DNA of 64,000 nucleotides from Actinomycetota bacterium (GCA_010023045.1 RGJX01000001.1:35318-99317); one strand, 5' to 3'. Positions 1 to 9,171 are shown, counted from the stretch's first letter. Program-made: numbers and translations. The notes: generated by a model not told the origin, from the letters alone.

Positions 1-863
1 CCCTCACAAGAGGCGATAGAGATACCACCTCTCTTGAATCGTTTGAGCGCTTCAGCGACGATCTCATCGGGAGTAATCAACCCAACATTCATATAAGTGC
101 TTAACAAGGAGTGATTTAAAGCCCAACTCTCACTTGTCATCGCATCTTCGTATGGACCAAAATCTCTAAATGAATCCTTTAGAAATCGATCTAGTTGTGC
201 AAGTGCAGCCTCTCGAGTAGTTCCCCAAGTTCTGTCGGTCAATCTTCCAACCAAGTCCAAAGATTCAATCTCGGCGATCACTTCACGATCGATTTCATCA
301 CGTTCATGTTCTGGATACGAAGGCCAACTATGGCCAAGTTTGGGGGGTGGAAGACGGTTAGCTTCATCAAAATTCCACTTGCCACCGACCGGCTCGCCAT
401 CGTCCATCAAAATGTTAAGTCGTTCTCGCTGAAAGCGATAGAAGCTCTCCATCTTGAGAGACTTCTGTGAATTCGCCCAACTAGAAAAAGTTTCTCTTGA
501 AGTTAGAAAGAAATCATTTGGAACAAACTTGACTCCGATATCCAAGAGGTTCTTAGTTAGGCGATAAGAAGATGGGGCAGTCGCAATTACTGCCTCGTAA
601 TCATCTGCATACTTACTAATTCCAGAAGCGGTATCCCGCGACTTCTCGTAGTGGACTGTAAACCCCTCTTTTCGTAACGATTCTGCAAAATGTCTAGCTG
701 CAGAAAGTAGAAAGAAGATCCGCTGGCGATGCCATCTTGCCCCTGTGAGCATTCGGTTACTTTCAACGAAGATGACCTCATGCTTCTTTGGATCAGCATC
801 TTTAAGCGCACCTTTATGGCGATTTAGGTTGTCGTGAGCAAGATAAATCAAGGTCTTTGGCAT
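1..863 (-). CDS. Photolyase/cryptochrome-like protein (DPRP family), 3' end cut by window edge
   Basis: The ORF track misses this gene because its stop lies outside the window. Reading the minus strand from the ATG at 863 gives an open frame of about 287 codons to the edge (MPKTLIYLAHDNLN...). It resembles the deoxyribodipyrimidine photolyase-related (DPRP, FeS-BCP) family: an N-terminal Rossmann-like antenna domain, then the typical segment PVGGKWNFDEANR near residue 150. In that family FAD and a 4Fe-4S cluster support light-driven repair of (6-4) lesions. The cluster cysteines would lie in the missing C-terminal part, so function is inferred. A TACTCT hexamer sits 7 nt upstream of the ATG with no clear ribosome site, which suggests a leaderless mRNA. 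It diverges from pfkA. Confidence 0.8.
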   Translation of the reverse strand, partial: MPKTLIYLAHDNLNRHKGALKDADPKKHEVIFVESNRMLTGARWHRQRIFFLLSAARHFAESLRKEGFTVHYEKSRDTASGISKYADDYEAVIATAPSSYRLTKNLLDIGVKFVPNDFFLTSRETFSSWANSQKSLKMESFYRFQRERLNILMDDGEPVGGKWNFDEANRLPPPKLGHSWPSYPEHERDEIDREVIAEIESLDLVGRLTDRTWGTTREAALAQLDRFLKDSFRDFGPYEDAMTSESWALNHSLLSTYMNVGLITPDEIVAEALKRFKRGGISIASCE

Positions 864-915
864 CACGGAAAGAGTAGCGGGGTAGGGGTAGAATTGCGCT
901 CTGGATCAGAGTTGA

Positions 916-927
916 TCAATTAATTGA
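916..927. promoter_or_regulatory. 12-bp palindrome in the photolyase/pfkA divergent spacer
   Basis: TCAATTAATTGA is a perfect 12-bp palindrome in the 84-bp spacer between the divergent photolyase and pfkA genes, about 20 bp before the pfkA start. It could be an operator, but no regulator is identified and an AT-rich palindrome of this size can occur by chance. Confidence 0.25.
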
Positions 928-947
928 GTCATCGGAGAATTTAGAAA

Positions 948-1973
948 ATGCGCTTTGGAGTTCTAACTGGTGGTGGCGATTGCCCGGGTCTTAATGCCGT
1001 TATTCGTGCCGTAGTTCGTAAGGGCGAAAAAGAGTATGGCTACGAGTTCATTGGATTCAGAGATGGCTGGAAGGGTCCGCTTGAGGGACTAACAATGCCA
1101 CTTAATATCAAGGCTACTCGTGGAATTCTGCCTCGCGGTGGAACCATTCTTGGATCCTCGCGAACAAATCCTTTCAAGATTGAAAACGGCGTAGAGCGAA
1201 TCAAAGAGAATCTTGCAAAAATGAACGTTGATGCCCTCATAGCGATTGGTGGCGAAGATACTCTTGGCGTGGCAACGAAACTAGATGCGCTGGGCGTAAA
1301 GGTAATTGGCGTCCCCAAGACTATCGATAATGATTTGAACAACACCGATTACACATTCGGTTTTGATACAGCTGTAAATATTGCTGTCGAAGCAATCGAT
1401 CGGCTTCACACAACAGCCGAGTCACATCACCGCGCTCTAATTGTTGAGGTAATGGGTCGCCATGCCGGTTGGATCGCGCTGCACTCAGGCCTTGCCGGTG
1501 GCGCCTCCTGCATTCTCATCCCAGAAGTCCCATTTGATATTGAGAAAGTATGCAAGTTGGTCGAATCTCGATTCCAGCAATCATATGCTCCGATTCTGGT
1601 CGTTGCTGAAGGTGCGCTTCCAAAAGATGGAACTCTGGTGACTAAAGATGGCTCGCTCGACGCTTTTGGCCATGTCAAGTTATCTGGAATTGGTGAGTGG
1701 CTCGCAAAAGAAATTGAAACTAGAACTGGGGCAGAAGCTCGTACTTCAATTCTGGGCCATATTCAAAGAGGTGGAACACCTACTGCTTTTGATCGCGTAC
1801 TTGCTACACGCTTTGGGCTGCACGCAATTACGGCGGCGCATGAAGGTGATTGGGGCAAGATGGTTGCGCTTCATGGCACCAATATCGTTCGAGTACCTCT
1901 GAAATCTGCTACCGATAAGTTAAAGACTGTAGATCCACGCTTACTTGCTGAGGCAGAAGTCTTCTTTGGCTAA
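948..1973 (+). CDS. pfkA: 6-phosphofructokinase, probably pyrophosphate-dependent
   Basis: Full-length 341-aa phosphofructokinase, closest in pattern to actinobacterial PfkA. It phosphorylates fructose 6-phosphate at C1 in glycolysis. The nucleotide loop GGGDCPG (residues 8-14), catalytic PKTIDND (123-129), MGRHAGW and the C-terminal GHIQRGGTPTAFDR are intact. The donor-selecting motif is GGEDT (101-105), placing Asp at the position equivalent to E. coli Gly104, together with Lys124. ATP-dependent actinobacterial enzymes such as M. tuberculosis PfkA carry GGEGT, while Asp at this place blocks ATP and marks pyrophosphate-dependent enzymes such as that of Amycolatopsis methanolica. PPi use is therefore predicted, and the reaction would be reversible. 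GGAGAA lies about 9 nt before the ATG. Confidence 0.93.
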   Translation: MRFGVLTGGGDCPGLNAVIRAVVRKGEKEYGYEFIGFRDGWKGPLEGLTMPLNIKATRGILPRGGTILGSSRTNPFKIENGVERIKENLAKMNVDALIAIGGEDTLGVATKLDALGVKVIGVPKTIDNDLNNTDYTFGFDTAVNIAVEAIDRLHTTAESHHRALIVEVMGRHAGWIALHSGLAGGASCILIPEVPFDIEKVCKLVESRFQQSYAPILVVAEGALPKDGTLVTKDGSLDAFGHVKLSGIGEWLAKEIETRTGAEARTSILGHIQRGGTPTAFDRVLATRFGLHAITAAHEGDWGKMVALHGTNIVRVPLKSATDKLKTVDPRLLAEAEVFFG

Positions 1974-2014
1974 TTGAGTAGCGCCTAGTTAGCGCTTCTA
2001 CTTAACCTTCTCCT

Positions 2015-3355
2015 ATGACGGCCCAGCTAGAAACTCTCTTTGATAAGTCGCTTAAGGCTGCCCAACAACCCGAATGGCCCGATATCTCTAAGCTAGAAGC
2101 AGCAGTCAAAGAGTTAAAGGCGCTACCACCTCTTGTATTTGCCGGAGAGTGCGACAATTTAAAGGCAAAAATCGCGCAAGCAGCGCGCGGTGAGGCGTTC
2201 TGGCTACAAGGCGGGGATTGCGCAGAAACATTTGCCGGAGCAACAGCTGACTCGATTCGTAATCGAATCAAGACCATTTTGCAGATGGCAGCGGTTCTTC
2301 AATATGGCGCAAGTATGCCTGTTATAAAGGTTGGTCGAATGGCCGGACAGTTTGCTAAACCAAGAAGCAATAACATCGAAAAGCGTGGCGATATTGAACT
2401 TCCCGCATATCGTGGTGATGCTGTTAATGATTTGGAGTTCACCGAATCGGCACGTACCCCAGATCCCGCTCGATTAGTAAAGGTGTATCACAACTCTTCG
2501 GCCACTTTAAATCTAGTTCGTGCATTTACTAAAGGTGGCTTTGCTGATTTACGCCTGGTGCACGAATGGAACAAAGGCTTCGTTAAGGACTCCAATACTG
2601 GCATGCGATACGAAGCGCTTGCTAAGGAGATTGGAAGGGCGCTCGACTTCATGCGTTCTGCAGGAATAAATCCAGAAGAGTTTAAGACTGTTGATTTCTA
2701 CTCCTCTCATGAAGCGTTAATTCTCGAATACGAAAAAGCACTTACTCGTATCGATTCACGCACTGGACTTCCTTATGATGTATCTGCACACTTTCTCTGG
2801 ATTGGTGAGCGAACTAGACAACTTGATGGAGCTCACATCGATTTTGCCAAGAAGATCAAGAATCCAATTGGCGTAAAACTGGGCCCAAAGACAAGCGTTG
2901 AAGAGATGATGTCCCTCATCAAGATATTAAATCCTGATGATGAACCAGGGCGCCTGACCTTTATCACAAGAATGGGAGCGAAGAATATCCGCACTGTTTT
3001 ACCGCCTCTCGTTGATGCAGTCGCAAATAGCGGAAGTAGCGTTCTCTGGGTCTGCGATCCAATGCATGGAAATACTTACGAGGCTCCAAGTGGGTTTAAG
3101 ACAAGAAGTTTTGATGACGTACTAGATGAAGTACGCGGTTTCTTCGAAGTTCATCATGCAAAAGGGACTCACCCAGGTGGAATCCATATCGAGCTAACGG
3201 GCGATGATGTAACGGAGTGCGTTGGCGGTGGCGCTGAAATCTCGCATGAAGACCTAGCCACTCGGTATGAAACTGCCTGCGACCCAAGGCTCAATCACAC
3301 TCAATCACTCGAGTTAGCCTTCTTGCTCGCGGAAATGCTCCGCGATCGCAAGTAA
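2015..3355 (+). CDS. aroG: Class II 3-deoxy-7-phosphoheptulonate (DAHP) synthase
   Basis: 446-aa class II (plant/AroG-type) DAHP synthase. It condenses phosphoenolpyruvate and erythrose 4-phosphate in the first step of the shikimate pathway. Visible family signatures are LQGGDCAETFAG near residue 64 (metal-binding Cys), KVGRMAGQFAKPRS, LRLVHEWNKGFV, the LWIGERTRQLDGAH block and CDPMHGNTYE near residue 350. Length is normal. In M. tuberculosis the homolog (Rv2178c) also lies near pknL, so the context agrees. TAACCT lies 6 nt before the ATG without a Shine-Dalgarno sequence, which suggests a leaderless transcript separate from pfkA. Feedback behaviour cannot be read from the sequence. Confidence 0.95.
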   Translation: MTAQLETLFDKSLKAAQQPEWPDISKLEAAVKELKALPPLVFAGECDNLKAKIAQAARGEAFWLQGGDCAETFAGATADSIRNRIKTILQMAAVLQYGASMPVIKVGRMAGQFAKPRSNNIEKRGDIELPAYRGDAVNDLEFTESARTPDPARLVKVYHNSSATLNLVRAFTKGGFADLRLVHEWNKGFVKDSNTGMRYEALAKEIGRALDFMRSAGINPEEFKTVDFYSSHEALILEYEKALTRIDSRTGLPYDVSAHFLWIGERTRQLDGAHIDFAKKIKNPIGVKLGPKTSVEEMMSLIKILNPDDEPGRLTFITRMGAKNIRTVLPPLVDAVANSGSSVLWVCDPMHGNTYEAPSGFKTRSFDDVLDEVRGFFEVHHAKGTHPGGIHIELTGDDVTECVGGGAEISHEDLATRYETACDPRLNHTQSLELAFLLAEMLRDRK

Positions 3356-3397
3356 ATACAACTATCCGTTCCAAGAAGGTAGGCGTAGGCTTTCAAA

Positions 3398-3892
3398 ATG
3401 CTCAGTAAGGCGACGCTGAAGACGCCGGTAGGTTCGCTCTACCTGATCTCCCACGAACACTTGCTTCTTGCTTCGGGATTCTCAAACTTCAGAGATTTAA
3501 CAAATCAGTTGGATGAAGAAGATCGCGATCAAGGTATCTCGGAAGTAAAGCGATTACCAATTATCTCTGACTTACTAGATGACTACTTTTCAGGTGACCT
3601 TAAGGCTTTAGATGGAATATCAGTTCGCCAACCTGGAGAGAAATTCTCTCAATCTGCATGGAAGGCGATGCGTAAAGTTTCACCAGGCAAGACAATCTCT
3701 TATGGCGAACTGGCGAAGCGAGCCGGTTCGGCCGATGCAGTTAGGGCCGCAGGCAGCGCCTGTGCTAGAAATTTAATTGCGCTCGTCGTTCCTTGTCACC
3801 GAATTGTTAAGACCGGGGGTGCGCTCGGGAATTATGCCTACGGTTTGCCAGTAAAAGAGTGGTTACTTCGCCATGAAGGCGCGCTCAAGTAA
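3398..3892 (+). CDS. ogt: Methylated-DNA--protein-cysteine methyltransferase
   Basis: 164-aa O6-alkylguanine-DNA alkyltransferase that repairs O6-methylguanine by moving the alkyl group to its own cysteine in one irreversible step. The active site is VPCHRIV with Cys133, followed by GALGNYAYGLPVKEWLLRHE, the family's C-terminal helix. The DNA-binding stretch GKTISYGELAKRAGS precedes it. It is the short form (N-terminal ribonuclease-like plus catalytic domain) with no Ada regulatory domain. Its last 30 bp overlap the 3' end of the convergent threonine aldolase gene. Confidence 0.93.
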   Translation: MLSKATLKTPVGSLYLISHEHLLLASGFSNFRDLTNQLDEEDRDQGISEVKRLPIISDLLDDYFSGDLKALDGISVRQPGEKFSQSAWKAMRKVSPGKTISYGELAKRAGSADAVRAAGSACARNLIALVVPCHRIVKTGGALGNYAYGLPVKEWLLRHEGALK

Positions 3893-4912
3893 TCTCTTAA
3901 GTACCACAACTGCACTTTTAACACCGCTTTCATCTACATCCATATGAGTAACCATACGGACATATTTCGGCCCTAAGGCGCTTATCCAAATTCCCTCATT
4001 TTTTGTTTCGGCTGCAAATTCAGCAGCGCTCCACGATGAACCGGTAAGGTCAAGACCGACGATATTTGTCTCAATCTCATCTGGATTAACGCTTGAAGGC
4101 ACAACTTCATTACAAGCCAGGGCGAGAACCTTTGCTTTCTTATGATCCTCCGCTAAACGTGCAATGTTGTTATCAAGAGCAAAATGACCGGCTGCGGCCA
4201 ATAATCCAACTTGACGCATTCCAGCTCCATAACGTTTACGCCAGACGCGTGCGCTTGCCACCCTTTCTTTGTTACTAAGCATGAGTGAGCCAATGGGAGC
4301 GCCCAAACCTTTCGAGAGACAGACACTTACGGTATCGAAATGCTTTCCATAGTCTTTGAGAGAAACCTTTGATGCAACATGTGCATTCCAAATTCGGGCG
4401 CCATCTAAATGTAGTTTCAAGCCGAGGTTTTGGGCCGCTAGTGCCAACTTTTCAATTTCAGAGATTGGCTGGACTGTTCCACCGCCAAAGTTATGAGTGT
4501 TTTCTACTGCTATAGCGGTGGTGGAGACCAGGTACGGCCCGGAATTAGGACGCGCAAGTTCTAAGGCAGATTGAGCATCAAGCAGCCCTCGCTTCGCTGT
4601 CCAAGTTCGAGTAGTTATACCGCTAAAGGTTGCAGCTGCGCCAAGTTCAGCACGAACTATGTGAGAGTTGCTTTCGCATAGTAATTCCTCGCCGGGTGAG
4701 ACAAGTGTTCGAATTGCAAGTTGATTTGCAAGCGAGCCGCTCGGAGTAAAGACGGCAGCTTCTTTGCCAAACATTTCGGCAACTCGTTCTTCTAGCGAGT
4801 TAACAGTTGGATCATCGCTATAAACATCATCTCCAACCGGAGCAGCAGCAATCGCAGCGCGCATTGCATCGGATGGTCGCGTTACTGTGTCGGAGCGGAG
4901 ATCAACTATCAT
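3863..4912 (-). CDS. ltaE: Low-specificity L-threonine aldolase
   Basis: PLP-dependent fold-type I aldolase that cleaves L-threonine/allo-threonine to glycine and acetaldehyde. The protein opens with the family hallmark MIVDLRSDTVTRP, has LHLDGARIWNA (PLP-contacting Asp) and the Schiff-base lysine in CLSKGLGAPIGS near residue 201. I start at 4912 rather than the track's 4942 because the ten earlier residues are not part of the family and lie inside the upstream transporter gene. This gives 349 aa and an 11-bp overlap with that gene, so the two are probably co-transcribed. It converges on ogt with a 30-bp overlap. Confidence 0.92.
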   Translation of the reverse strand: MIVDLRSDTVTRPSDAMRAAIAAAPVGDDVYSDDPTVNSLEERVAEMFGKEAAVFTPSGSLANQLAIRTLVSPGEELLCESNSHIVRAELGAAATFSGITTRTWTAKRGLLDAQSALELARPNSGPYLVSTTAIAVENTHNFGGGTVQPISEIEKLALAAQNLGLKLHLDGARIWNAHVASKVSLKDYGKHFDTVSVCLSKGLGAPIGSLMLSNKERVASARVWRKRYGAGMRQVGLLAAAGHFALDNNIARLAEDHKKAKVLALACNEVVPSSVNPDEIETNIVGLDLTGSSWSAAEFAAETKNEGIWISALGPKYVRMVTHMDVDESGVKSAVVVLKRLLERAFMAK

Positions 4913-5765
4913 TTTTTGTGGGCGTAACTTTCGGTTGGACAATCATGACCATGGCTACGAGAACCATAGAGCCACCCAGAACTATCCGTAAAGTTAATGG
5001 CTCGGCGCCCAGGGCTACTGAGAAGAGAGCAGCAAAGACAACTTCCATAGTGAGAATTACGGCGACTTTCGTAGCGGAAATACGCGCTTGTGCCCAGGTC
5101 TGGACTACGAAGGCGAAGAAAGTAGCAAAGACCGCAGTAAAGATCACGACCGCCCAGACTTGGGTATCAGGTGGCGCAATGAATCCATTTAGTGAGGCGG
5201 GAATCCCAGAAACGATTGCGCAAGTAGCTAATTGAACAAAAGTAAGTGTGTATGCATCAAAGTCTCTACTCCACCGACTCAAGAGAAGGATATGTGCAGC
5301 AAATAGAAATGCGGAGATTAGAACGAAAAGCTCACCGGTCCCAATTGATAATCCATTGATGGAGAGAACTCCAAGACCCACAGTTGCAAGAGCTATATAA
5401 AACCAGGCCGATATAGTTAATTTCTCCTTGAGAATTAAAGCTCCAATAAGTGGAGTTAAGACGACATAAAGTCCCGTAATGAATCCAGTAATTGCCGGAG
5501 TCGTGCGCTCTAGCCCTAAAGTCTGGAATATGTAGCCGAGGCCAAGTGCCGTGCCAATGAGTGATCCCTTTAGTAAAAGCGTGCGATTAAGTCTTGCAAT
5601 GACCTTTGGATTAGCTACTAACATCACTAGCGCTGCCACTATGAAACGTGAAACCAAGAAGCTGTAGACATCTTGCTGATCAAGAATGTCCTTCATCCAG
5701 ACAAAGGAAATTCCCCACATCGCCGCAACGGCAAGAAGCGCCCACGGCGCAAGGACTAAGGCCAC
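4902..5765 (-). CDS. EamA/DMT-superfamily transporter
   Basis: 287-aa membrane protein with about ten hydrophobic helices arranged as two EamA repeats, the pattern of drug/metabolite transporters (RhaT/YdcZ-like). The first repeat starts WALLAVAAMWGISFVWMKD and the second includes ISAFLFAAHILLLSRW. The substrate cannot be told from sequence. It begins with a GTG right after the nfo stop codon and its end overlaps ltaE, so it sits in the middle of the nfo-eamA-ltaE transcript. Export of an amino acid or metabolite linked to threonine aldolase is possible but speculative. Confidence 0.85.
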   Translation of the reverse strand: MALVLAPWALLAVAAMWGISFVWMKDILDQQDVYSFLVSRFIVAALVMLVANPKVIARLNRTLLLKGSLIGTALGLGYIFQTLGLERTTPAITGFITGLYVVLTPLIGALILKEKLTISAWFYIALATVGLGVLSINGLSIGTGELFVLISAFLFAAHILLLSRWSRDFDAYTLTFVQLATCAIVSGIPASLNGFIAPPDTQVWAVVIFTAVFATFFAFVVQTWAQARISATKVAVILTMEVVFAALFSVALGAEPLTLRIVLGGSMVLVAMVMIVQPKVTPTKNDS

Positions 5766-6644
5766 TTATTTATCCCGCAATTTCTTAAGAAGCGCGACTT
5801 CCCGACCATGTTCAGGTTCTTCACCCGGGGTCTCAAGAATCAGGGGAGCATTAACTACAGCTGGATGTCTAAGCAACTCTTCAAATGGCTTGGTTCCAAT
5901 TTCACCCTCACCTAAGTTTGCATGTCTATCCTTCAAAGATCCTAGGACATCCATTGAATCATTTGCATGAATCAATTGAATTCTTTCTTTACCTGCAACT
6001 TCTACCAATAGATCCAAAGTCTCGGTCATGCCACCTTTACTCTTTATGTCATGGCCAGCTGCAAATACATGGCATGTGTCAAGACAAACCCCAACTTTGG
6101 GATGCCACTCTAGAGCTTCAAAGTAATTCTTTAGATCATCTAACTTCTTGACTAGCGATTGTCCTTGGCCAGCAGTAGGTTCAAGTAGTAGCCAAGGATC
6201 CGCATCGGTTAACTTATCCAGGATCGGCATGACTCCGCTCTTTATCTGTTTCCATGCTTTACTCACATGGGCTTCATCAACGGCTGAGCCAGTATGGATT
6301 ACAACTCCAAGTGCCCCTATCTCGCGACCTCTGCGAAGTGAGTAAGAAGTTGAAGCAACCGAGTTCTTATAGGTTCCTTCTGTCGGTGAACCAAGGTTTA
6401 TAAGAAATGGGGCGTGAACGTAAGTTTCGATCCCAAGTTCGCTTGCTCGCTGGCGAAATGCTGAATCAGCTTCTGGATTTGCATCGGGCATGGCCCAGCC
6501 ACGTGGGTTGGATGCGAAGACCTGAATTGCTTCAGCCTTAATAGTCGCGGCATACTCGATGGAACGCTTTGCCATTCCACCAGAAGTAGGAACGTGCGCT
6601 CCGATTAAGGGGCGTTTCACTTCCTTACTTGAATTCTTGGCCAC
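5766..6644 (-). CDS. nfo: Deoxyribonuclease IV (AP endonuclease)
   Basis: 292-aa endonuclease IV with TIM-barrel fold and three-zinc site, which cuts DNA 5' of abasic sites in base excision repair. Family landmarks: GAHVPTSGGMAKRS at the start, FASNPRGW, THAPF-like YVHAPFLINL, VIHTGSA, LEPTAGQG, GVCLDTCHVFAAGHD and HANDSMDVLGSLKDRHANLGEG. The zinc-ligand His/Glu/Asp set appears complete. GTG start at 6644, four bases after the pknL-like stop, so it may be co-transcribed with the kinase. The gene adds to a repair-rich window (ogt, photolyase, dnaE2, dinB). Confidence 0.95.
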   Translation of the reverse strand: MAKNSSKEVKRPLIGAHVPTSGGMAKRSIEYAATIKAEAIQVFASNPRGWAMPDANPEADSAFRQRASELGIETYVHAPFLINLGSPTEGTYKNSVASTSYSLRRGREIGALGVVIHTGSAVDEAHVSKAWKQIKSGVMPILDKLTDADPWLLLEPTAGQGQSLVKKLDDLKNYFEALEWHPKVGVCLDTCHVFAAGHDIKSKGGMTETLDLLVEVAGKERIQLIHANDSMDVLGSLKDRHANLGEGEIGTKPFEELLRHPAVVNAPLILETPGEEPEHGREVALLKKLRDK

Positions 6645-6648
6645 ACCG

Positions 6649-8574
6649 TCACCCTACTGTGATTGTCACAGTAGAGCCACGTTTTACTTTGCTTCCCACC
6701 TTGGGGGAGATATTTGTGACGACCTTGTTCTTCTTATTGCCAACTTTCTTGACAACAACCTTTAGGTCGAGATCTTTGAGGGTTGCAACTGCTTTAGCCT
6801 CACTTAGCGCAAAGACATTAGGTATAAAAACAAATTCAGTTCCTTTTGAAACAATCAAAGTAATGGTGCTGCCCTTATCAGCTTCACCCTTGCCTGGGGT
6901 TTGAGAGACGACGGCGCCTGCGGGTAGATCTTCGCTAAAGATATATTGAGTCTTAACTTCAAAACCAGCTTCAACTAATTCGTTAAGGGCCTGTTCACCA
7001 CTCTTGCCCTTGTAATCAGAGAGGGAGATCTGCTCTACTCCTTTAGAGACAAATAGCGTCAAGGAAGTATCTCGCTTTACTCGCTCCCCGCTTACAGGTG
7101 TCGTCCTAAGGATCAAACCTTTGGGTAGATCACTAGAGAACTCTTCAACAATCTCGCCCACGACCAACTTATTCTCGTCGATCAACTCTTGTGCTACATC
7201 AGGTTTGAGACCAACAAGGTTTGGGATTATGAATCGCTCTTTGCCTTTAGAAACAATAACGGTAACCAGACCATTTGGATCAACGCGTCCACCTCCGGCT
7301 GGATCTGACTTAATTATCTTTCCTTCGCCAACATCTTCGCTAAATTCCTCAACTCCAATTTCCAAGTTCAACCCAAGATCGGATAATTCGGAGCGGGCAT
7401 CTTTTACGGTAAATCCAGCAAGTGATGGCACTACGACTTTCGAACCGGGCCCAGCCCAGATATACCAAGATGTAAATAGCAAGGCGAGAGCAGCGAGTGA
7501 TGCAATACGTCGATTCCGCTTAACTCTAGGAGATACGGAACGTTTTGATTCCTTTGATTTCTTTTTCGCCACCGAACTCTCCTTTTCGCCCTCTGAGTTA
7601 ACCTCTGATTCCTGTGAAACTTGAGGATTAGCCTTTCTTGCGCGTGGCTCTTTTTGCCGCTCCCTAATAGGTTGCTTGAGGGGCAACGGCGGCAAATCCA
7701 ATTCCAAACTTAGTTGTCTCTTTTTTGGATCTAATTTCTCGGAGAGAGCACGGAGCTCTTCAAGAAATACTGCGCCATCAGCGGGGCGCTTATCTGGATT
7801 TACATCCGTGGCACGTAAAACCAGAGCATCTAATTCCGGCGTAATTGATGAATTCAATGTGGAGGGAGCTGGAACGCGATCATTCACATGCCGGATTGCG
7901 ATTTGGACGGGATCCTCACCTTGGTAAGGTTTTTCGCCGGTGATTAACTCAAAAAGAACTATTCCCAATGAGTACACATCGCTTCGAGCATCCGCAATAC
8001 CGCGCTGAACTTGTTCGGGCGATAGATAGGAGACACTTCCTAAAATCACACTTGATTCGGCCGTCATGGTGCTTCCAAGTAAGGCTCCACGTGCCAAGCC
8101 AAAGTCAGCAATCTTTATTCGGCCCTCTTTTGAGACCAGGATATTTTCAGGCTTGATATCTCGATGGACTATTCCAATTTTATGTGCAGCGGCCAGTGCG
8201 CTTGCTACCGGAATAATCATGGGAATCGCGCGTTCCGGGGGGATTCTTCCCTGCTCATGCAAATAGTCGCGGAGCGTTGCGCCTTCCACTAACTCCATAA
8301 CAATGAAGACACATGGAGTTCCGCCTTGGTTCCATCCCTGGTCGAGGACGGCGACGATATTCGGATGCGAGAGCGAGGCAGCAGCTTTTGCTTCTCTTAT
8401 GAATCTCTCTACAAACTTTTCATCTTGAGCGAGATGGGGATGCATAATCTTTACTGCGACTTGTCGATCTAAGCGAAGGTCAAGTGCGGCATAGATTGTT
8501 GCCATACCGCCTGAGGCAACTATGCGATTTAACTTATATCGACCATCTATGACTTCGCCAGTTAAATCAGACAC
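6649..8574 (-). CDS. pknL: PASTA-domain Ser/Thr protein kinase (PknL/PknB type)
   Basis: 641-aa transmembrane kinase. The cytosolic kinase domain (about residues 12-275) has the P-loop IVASGGMATIY, Lys42, HRDIKPEN (137-144), DFG (157-159) and the SPEQ segment. A charged, low-complexity linker (about 280-355) leads to one membrane helix (about 357-374) and four extracellular PASTA repeats (378-641) that in this family sense peptidoglycan or lipid II. Such kinases control cell wall growth and division. The neighbourhood (aroG, prenyl synthase, MTHFR, then the dcw cluster) matches that of M. tuberculosis pknL (Rv2176), though PASTA repeats are typical of PknB. Starts with GTG. Confidence 0.93.
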   Translation of the reverse strand: MSDLTGEVIDGRYKLNRIVASGGMATIYAALDLRLDRQVAVKIMHPHLAQDEKFVERFIREAKAAASLSHPNIVAVLDQGWNQGGTPCVFIVMELVEGATLRDYLHEQGRIPPERAIPMIIPVASALAAAHKIGIVHRDIKPENILVSKEGRIKIADFGLARGALLGSTMTAESSVILGSVSYLSPEQVQRGIADARSDVYSLGIVLFELITGEKPYQGEDPVQIAIRHVNDRVPAPSTLNSSITPELDALVLRATDVNPDKRPADGAVFLEELRALSEKLDPKKRQLSLELDLPPLPLKQPIRERQKEPRARKANPQVSQESEVNSEGEKESSVAKKKSKESKRSVSPRVKRNRRIASLAALALLFTSWYIWAGPGSKVVVPSLAGFTVKDARSELSDLGLNLEIGVEEFSEDVGEGKIIKSDPAGGGRVDPNGLVTVIVSKGKERFIIPNLVGLKPDVAQELIDENKLVVGEIVEEFSSDLPKGLILRTTPVSGERVKRDTSLTLFVSKGVEQISLSDYKGKSGEQALNELVEAGFEVKTQYIFSEDLPAGAVVSQTPGKGEADKGSTITLIVSKGTEFVFIPNVFALSEAKAVATLKDLDLKVVVKKVGNKKNKVVTNISPKVGSKVKRGSTVTITVG

Positions 8575-8583
8575 AACCGAATT

Positions 8584-9171
8584 TTAGATGAAGAAGTTGC
8601 CATCTACTCGAATTGTGGCGCAATCCCGAGTGTTTTCACTCTCGAAGTGCGCTTGCTCACGAATTTGCCAAATACGCATCTCAGTTTCGAGGTAATCACC
8701 ATCTCTACGAAGGACTCTTTGAAGTCCAACTTCTACTTCTACATCAATCCAAATCAATTCGTCAGTGAATGCTCTAGTTGCTCTCTGTCCAGAACCAACC
8801 CCTTCCAAGATCAAGAGAGTGGGGCACGGATGCGAGATTAGATCTCCAAATGACCTACTTAACCAATCATATTTTCGATACCCAACTGCTTTGCCCTGGG
8901 AAGCAGGAGCGAGAATTTGATTTACCAGAGTACGAGTGAGTTGGGCAGTCAAAGCATCCTCCCAACCGTTGTAAAGATCATCCATATGAATGGTAAGTAC
9001 CGAGCCATCTTCAAAGTTTTCGGAAATTTGTCGCGCCAAAGTAGTTTTTCCGGAACCAGCTGGGCCGTCAATTGAGATTGCGGAAGTAAAGCGAGATTTT
9101 CGTGGGCTGGTATTGATCCGCTCCAAAATCTCACTAAGCGAAGTACTTGCTACCTTTTTATCTTTAGCCAT
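8584..9171 (-). CDS. P-loop kinase of the uridine kinase/AAA type
   Basis: 195-aa P-loop NTPase with Walker A GPAGSGKTTL near residue 35 and an IHMDDLYNGWED segment like the lid/acceptor region of uridine and pantothenate kinases. LLILEGVGSG is a Walker B-like strand. The phosphate acceptor is unknown. I place the start at ATG 9171 (MAKDKKVAS); the longer track version begins inside pnuC. The 22-bp overlap with the pnuC-family gene points to co-translation. Since that transporter is under a TPP riboswitch, a role in vitamin or precursor phosphorylation after uptake is a reasonable guess, not a finding from sequence. Confidence 0.75.
   Translation of the reverse strand: MAKDKKVASTSLSEILERINTSPRKSRFTSAISIDGPAGSGKTTLARQISENFEDGSVLTIHMDDLYNGWEDALTAQLTRTLVNQILAPASQGKAVGYRKYDWLSRSFGDLISHPCPTLLILEGVGSGQRATRAFTDELIWIDVEVEVGLQRVLRRDGDYLETEMRIWQIREQAHFESENTRDCATIRVDGNFFI

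Noticed and set aside
4807-5235. 142-aa plus-strand ORF
   Set aside because: Antisense to ltaE and the EamA transporter; no family features.
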